From positions 1 through 12,430 of the forward strand of contig JBEVCF010000036.1 in the NCBI GenBank assembly GCA_040514355.1: 12,430 nucleotides of DNA. The letters are read 5' to 3'. Source of the stretch: Opacimonas sp040514355. Its GTDB lineage: Bacteria; Pseudomonadota; Gammaproteobacteria; Enterobacterales; Alteromonadaceae. Under the pieces are notes generated by a model that saw nothing but the letters and a program-made list of their open reading frames with translations, made no database searches and had not been told where the DNA came from. Positions 8,801-12,430 of the stretch are shown piece by piece (position 1 is the stretch's first letter; every line of letters begins with the position of its first letter). Made by a program: the position numbers and the translations under genes.

Positions 8801-9576
8801 ATAATGATAGCCATCAATATCCTCAACCTAAGACAAATGATCCAGTCAGATTTTCAGCACCTAGAAGTGCTACGACAGGGAATTTACTTCACAATATTCT
8901 AGAAGATCAGGACTTTGGCAGTGACCTTGATTTATCACTTCACCAAAAACACTTAGACGAATTTTTTGGCGTGTATCCTCATCTTTCGCAAACGTTTGAT
9001 GTGTCCAACTGGTTAACAGAGGTCTTAGTTACACCGATTGATGTGATTGAACGGGCAGAAGGGAGTGCCTCCTCTTTCACGCTTTCACAATTGAGCATGG
9101 TGAGAAAAGAGCCTGAATTTTATTATCCAGTGGAAGATTTGCGTATCGAAGATTTGGCTAAATTACTTGGTCTGCATCGCTCATTAGAACTAAAACAAAA
9201 TCTTTCTCAGACTAAAATCACGGGCATGTTACATGGTTTTATTGACTTATTGTTTGAGTTTGAAGGGAAGTACTACGTAGCCGATTACAAGTCTAATTAT
9301 TTGGGTAATACCTTTGATCAGTATCATTATAAAGCTATGCAGTTATGTATTGAGAGTCATCACTATGATTTGCAGTACTTGTTATACACTTGGGCATTGC
9401 ACAAAATGTTGGAAAATACACTTGTTGATTATGATTTTGAAAAACATTTTGGTGGTGTGTACTACTTCTTTTTACGGGGTATGTCTCCCGATGCGCCTCA
9501 TATGTCAGGTATTTATCAACGTTCAATCACAACTAAAGAAATCTCTGTGCTTGAGCAGTTATTTAGGACGGTTTAG
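5840..9576 (+). CDS. recB: RecBCD enzyme subunit RecB (exodeoxyribonuclease V beta subunit), interrupted by an assembly gap
   Basis: RecB is the 3'-5' superfamily 1A helicase and only nuclease subunit of RecBCD, and it loads RecA after Chi. Before the gap are Walker A ASAGTGKT (residues 21-28), motif Ia VTFTKAAT, Walker B IDEFQDTD (D394/E395), motif III GDPKQAIYSFRGGD (423-436) and motif IV NFRST. After it come motif V TIHGSKGLEYP (8215-8247) and motif VI LLYVAITRAEKK (about 8443-8478). The C-terminal nuclease keeps its catalytic set: His at 8890-8892 (E. coli H956), Asp at 9244-9246 (D1067), and Asp and Lys at 9283-9285 and 9289-9291 in DYKSN (D1080, K1082). Ten Ns at 7435-7444 shift the frame, giving two reading frames (5840 to the gap, gap to 9576). 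I read them as one intact gene because the halves are collinear with RecB and together give about 1240 residues (1180 in E. coli). Confidence 0.95.
7435..7444. other. Run of 10 Ns: assembly gap inside recB
   Basis: Ten unknown bases lie between the helicase motifs IV and V of recB. The upstream frame stops being readable after GGN, and the downstream frame resumes at NAC-GGT-CTG. For one continuous frame the missing length must be two more than a multiple of three (for example 8 or 11), so 10 is most likely a filler length. Confidence 0.95.
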
Positions 9577-9582
9577 GGGGAA
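9576..9582 (+). promoter_or_regulatory. Ribosome binding site of recD
   Basis: GGGGGAA overlaps the last base of the recB stop codon and ends three bases before the ATG at 9586. It favours this start over the in-frame ATG at 9601, which has no comparable site. Confidence 0.55.
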
Positions 9583-9585
9583 TAT

Positions 9586-11517
9586 ATGCAAACGCTCGCG
9601 ATGACTCAAAGTGTTTCACAAAACCCATACTGGAAGGGTGTGAATGTTGACGCTGATGTGCAAGCCAATGCTGAACTATGTGTATCGTTTTTTTCTTTTG
9701 CTGAAGCAGATTTAGATTATGCGCATTGGTTGCTGGCTGCAGTATTTTCTCACCTGAATCAAAGTCACACTTGTTTACCTCTTAGTAAACTGCGTTGTGA
9801 ACTTTGGTTTGCTGGTGATGTAGAAGGTGATGAAGAGACTGTCAAGCCACTTAACACCGAGATGACGGATAATGACGATAGACAAAGCGCGCAGATCAAA
9901 ACTATACCATATCCAGGGATACAGTTTTCTGATAACCAAAAACTTTCCCGTGTTCTCAATGTTTTAACCGATCCTGCTTGCAAATATGCGTTTGTCATTC
10001 GTTTTGAGGCATTGTATCTCGGTGCAATGGATGAGTTAGAGCAATGTGTGGCGAGTCATATCCAGCGTTTTAATAAGGTCAATCCACTTTGTGCTGCTAC
10101 GAAAGCGCATGATTTGTTGTCTACATTATTTGCTAATCAAGTCACCAATAACGCTCAAGCTCTAGCGGTTGCTAATGCCTTATACCGTCAGTTTTCTATC
10201 ATTAATGGTGGGCCAGGTACCGGTAAAACATACACTGCCGCTCGTGTATTGTGCGGATTGTTACTGTCGATGCACCGGCCTCGGATTGCATTGGTTGCGC
10301 CCACAGGGAAAGCTGCCCAACGGTTATTACAATCACTGCAACAAGCCACTGAAGCATTAAGTTCTAATCCTGAATTATCATCGACAGTGGAGGCGTTACC
10401 CAAGCAAGCTACTACTATCCATCGCTTGTTGGGCGCGAGTGGTAGAGGCCAGTTTGCACGATTTAATCAAGATAATCCTTTGCCCTATGATGTGATTTTA
10501 GTTGATGAAGTATCTATGTTAGATATTGCGCTGACCAAGTTACTCCTACAAGCTTGCCGCTCTTCAACCCGCATTATTTGGTTGGGTGATGCTGCGCAGT
10601 TGCCTTCTGTGCAAGTGGGTTCAGTGTTAGCAGATCTATTACCTACGACTACGTCCTCACCAACGTTCCAAGTAGAACCGAGTGACGCGACCTGGTTGAG
10701 TACTGCAACACACAGTCATGTTGTCGAAGCGCCCGATTATGCCTATGGCTATGTCACAACATTAACTACAAATTATCGTTCAGACTCGGTGATCAATCAG
10801 ATTAGCCGAGCGATGTTGGCTGCGGATCCAAACGCGACACTGCAATACTACCGTGCGTTGCATCAGCAATCCGCTCAACCTTTACCAGATGTATTGCTAT
10901 GGCAAAGTCGTCAGTACTCACAAGATGTCCAAACTCTACTAAAAGAGGATATTGCAGTTCATTTTAAAGCACTAAAAAAATGTGCTTCAGTGCAAGATGC
11001 CTTTACCCTGTTGCATCAGTTACGTATTTTACTCCCACAGCGTAAAGGACGCTTTGGTATAAATACCATTAATAAAACAATAATTAGTCAGATTGAACCG
11101 AAGGCTGACGTTCAGTCACCTTGGTTCAAGGGTTTACCGCTCATTATTGAGAAGAACGATCCGCTCACCAAAGTCAATAATGGCGATATTGCAATTGTTT
11201 GGCCAAATGTGAAGGGTGAATTGGTTGCATATGTAGACCGCGGTCTTGACCGACCAATCGAGTTAAATCGTTACCGCTTGCCGACTTGGTCTCCCGTGTA
11301 CGCAATGACTGTACACAAGTCCCAAGGTAGTGAGTTTGAAGAAGTGCTGATTATTCTACCACAAGAGCATAACGCTTTGTGTCATCGAGAATTGTTATTC
11401 ACAGCAGTCACCCGCGCGAAAAGCAGTGTGCGGATTGCTGCAACGAGGTCTGTCATTGAGCAAACACTTGCTCTATCACAGCAACGAGACTCTCATTTGT
11501 TCGAACGCTTGCACTAG
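9586..11517 (+). CDS. recD: RecBCD enzyme subunit RecD (exodeoxyribonuclease V alpha subunit)
   Basis: RecD is the 5'-3' superfamily 1B helicase of RecBCD, the fast motor on the 5' strand, and is needed for full nuclease activity. Motifs in order are Walker A GGPGTGKT (208-215), PTGKAAQRL (motif Ia), Walker B VDEVSMLD (D307/E308), motif III GDAAQLPSV (from 334), TTNYRS (394-399), the C-terminal MTVHKSQGSEF (574-584) and motif VI TAVTRA (606-611). The first 200 or so residues carry no ATPase motif and correspond to the domain that docks on RecC. At 643 residues it is slightly longer than E. coli RecD (608). It is a true RecD rather than the stand-alone RecD2 type, because it follows recB by nine bases and lacks the long RecD2 N-terminal extension. 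No T-tract terminator follows. Confidence 0.96.
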   Translation: MQTLAMTQSVSQNPYWKGVNVDADVQANAELCVSFFSFAEADLDYAHWLLAAVFSHLNQSHTCLPLSKLRCELWFAGDVEGDEETVKPLNTEMTDNDDRQSAQIKTIPYPGIQFSDNQKLSRVLNVLTDPACKYAFVIRFEALYLGAMDELEQCVASHIQRFNKVNPLCAATKAHDLLSTLFANQVTNNAQALAVANALYRQFSIINGGPGTGKTYTAARVLCGLLLSMHRPRIALVAPTGKAAQRLLQSLQQATEALSSNPELSSTVEALPKQATTIHRLLGASGRGQFARFNQDNPLPYDVILVDEVSMLDIALTKLLLQACRSSTRIIWLGDAAQLPSVQVGSVLADLLPTTTSSPTFQVEPSDATWLSTATHSHVVEAPDYAYGYVTTLTTNYRSDSVINQISRAMLAADPNATLQYYRALHQQSAQPLPDVLLWQSRQYSQDVQTLLKEDIAVHFKALKKCASVQDAFTLLHQLRILLPQRKGRFGINTINKTIISQIEPKADVQSPWFKGLPLIIEKNDPLTKVNNGDIAIVWPNVKGELVAYVDRGLDRPIELNRYRLPTWSPVYAMTVHKSQGSEFEEVLIILPQEHNALCHRELLFTAVTRAKSSVRIAATRSVIEQTLALSQQRDSHLFERLH

Positions 11518-11518
11518 G

Positions 11519-11539
11519 GCAGACTATACTGTAGTCTGC
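11519..11539. other. Perfect 8-bp hairpin between recD and the DEAD-box helicase gene
   Basis: GCAGACTA (11519-11526) and TAGTCTGC (11532-11539) form a perfect inverted repeat around a 5-nt loop, starting two bases after the recD stop codon. No T run follows on either strand, so it is not a standard intrinsic terminator. It could protect the 3' end of the rec mRNA, weakly attenuate read-through, or act as an operator. TATACT (11525-11530) inside it resembles a -10 box, but no suitable -35 is found. Confidence 0.6.
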
Positions 11540-11566
11540 GCCGCTAGCTACATTATGAAGATAAAT

Positions 11567-12430
11567 ATGACATTTGCCGAACTAGGGTTATCCCCCAACA
11601 TTCAACAAGCCCTAGACAAGCTTAATTATAGCACACCCACTCCAATACAAGCTCAAGCTATACCCACTATCCTGCAGGGCTGTGATGTATTGGCAGCAGC
11701 CCAAACCGGGACGGGCAAAACCGCAGCGTTCACACTGCCATTAGCTGAAATATTTCATCAACAAGCGCAGCAAACGCTCAAACCGAATCATTGTCGCGCA
11801 CTGATCCTAACACCCACCCGAGAATTAGCTGCGCAAGTATTTGAATCGGTAACGTTATACAGTCAGTTTACAGATCTTAGTATTGTCCAAGTATTTGGTG
11901 GTGTGTCGATTAACCCGCAGATGAAAAATATGCGCAGAGGGTGTGACATTTTGGTCGCTACTCCTGGACGCCTATTGGATTTGCACAGTAAAAATGCCGT
12001 GCGGTTTGACCAAGTACAAATGTTTGTGTTAGATGAAGCTGACCGCATGTTGGATATGGGATTTATCCACGATATCAAACGCATTATCAAATTACTGCCC
12101 AACAAACGACAAAATCTGTTGTTTTCAGCCACGTTTTCAAATTCGATTCGCAGTTTGGCTCAGGAAATTGTAACCAACCCAGTTGAGATATCAGTGGCGC
12201 CAGCTAATACTACCGCAGCACAAATTGAGCACAGTGTTGTCCAAGTTGAAAAGGCTAAAAAAAGTAAACTCCTGAGCCACCTGATTCAAACTAACAACTG
12301 GGAACAAGTGTTGGTTTTTACGCGGACCAAATCTGGTGCGAATCGCTTGGTTAAGCAACTGTCTGGTCGTGAAATAAGCGCTGCAGCTATCCATGGTAAC
12401 AAAAGTCAAGGCGCTAGAAATAAAGCGTTA
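11567..12430 (+). CDS. rhlE: DEAD-box ATP-dependent RNA helicase, RhlE-like (5' part, runs off the window)
   Basis: It should unwind or remodel RNA duplexes using ATP, probably in ribosome assembly or mRNA turnover. The first 288 residues cover the whole RecA-like domain 1 and the start of domain 2. They hold the Q motif region with F3 and Q28, motif I AAQTGTGKT (44-52), PTRELAAQV (Ia), the GG motif in FGGVSINPQM, TPGR (Ib), DEAD (156-159) and SAT (187-189). Domain 2 begins with VLVFTRTK. No stop occurs before the edge. The MTFAELGL start is the usual RhlE N-terminus. An in-frame ATG at 11555 would add only MKIN and has no better ribosome site; GAAG at 11557-11560 weakly supports 11567. The gene is co-directional with recD after 49 bases, but the function suggests its own transcript. 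Other DEAD-box subfamilies (SrmB, DbpA) fit less well, and the missing C-terminus prevents certainty. Confidence 0.85.
   Translation, partial: MTFAELGLSPNIQQALDKLNYSTPTPIQAQAIPTILQGCDVLAAAQTGTGKTAAFTLPLAEIFHQQAQQTLKPNHCRALILTPTRELAAQVFESVTLYSQFTDLSIVQVFGGVSINPQMKNMRRGCDILVATPGRLLDLHSKNAVRFDQVQMFVLDEADRMLDMGFIHDIKRIIKLLPNKRQNLLFSATFSNSIRSLAQEIVTNPVEISVAPANTTAAQIEHSVVQVEKAKKSKLLSHLIQTNNWEQVLVFTRTKSGANRLVKQLSGREISAAAIHGNKSQGARNKAL

Noticed and set aside
5840..9576. recB as a pseudogene or as two separate genes
   Set aside because: The only frame change is at the ten Ns. Both halves keep all catalytic motifs in the right order, so a mis-sized gap explains it.
1..12430. A novel defence, mobile or CRISPR-like system
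   Set aside because: I saw no repeat arrays, transposase, integrase, inverted terminal repeats, tRNA or unrecognised gene. Every gene of meaningful length belongs to a known housekeeping family.

Overview
This window is ordinary bacterial chromosome. It most resembles a marine gammaproteobacterium of the Alteromonadales type. The reasons are the moderately AT-rich coding DNA, a recC-recB-recD order with no ptrA between recC and recB, a dimeric all-alpha dUTPase, and an AMP-forming acyl-CoA ligase and RhlE-type DEAD helicase whose proteins look like those of that group. The genus cannot be fixed by eye. Ten Ns inside recB show the source is a draft scaffold.

Layout. (1) Positions 20-1654 (+) encode a long-chain acyl-CoA synthetase-like enzyme. 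Its frame is open to the left edge, so its true start may lie outside. It ends at an intrinsic terminator (1664-1689). (2) Positions 1688-2341 (-) encode a dUTPase_2/MazG-like dUTP diphosphatase convergent with it. (3) Positions 2342-2492 are a T-rich divergent promoter region. On the recC side there is a good sigma70-like promoter with a LexA-box-like sequence in its spacer. (4) Positions 2493-11517 (+) hold the complete recC-recB-recD operon with gaps of 11 and 9 nt. recB is interrupted by the 10-N assembly gap but otherwise keeps every helicase and nuclease motif I looked for. (5) Positions 11519-11539 form a perfect 8-bp hairpin with no T tract. (6) From 11567 to the right edge is the 5' part of an rhlE-like DEAD-box RNA helicase gene.

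The three Rec proteins form RecBCD (exodeoxyribonuclease V), which resects double-strand breaks until it meets Chi and then loads RecA. The divergent dUTPase limits dUTP incorporation, and excision of the resulting uracil is a source of the breaks RecBCD repairs, so the two transcription units are functionally related. The acyl-CoA ligase and the RNA helicase look like unrelated housekeeping neighbours. I found no mobile element, CRISPR array, tRNA, rRNA, toxin-antitoxin pair or novel defence system, and no stretch above 300 bases lacks a gene. The points most worth a second look are the substituted Chi-contact residues in RecC, the LexA-like box before recC, and the mis-sized gap in recB.
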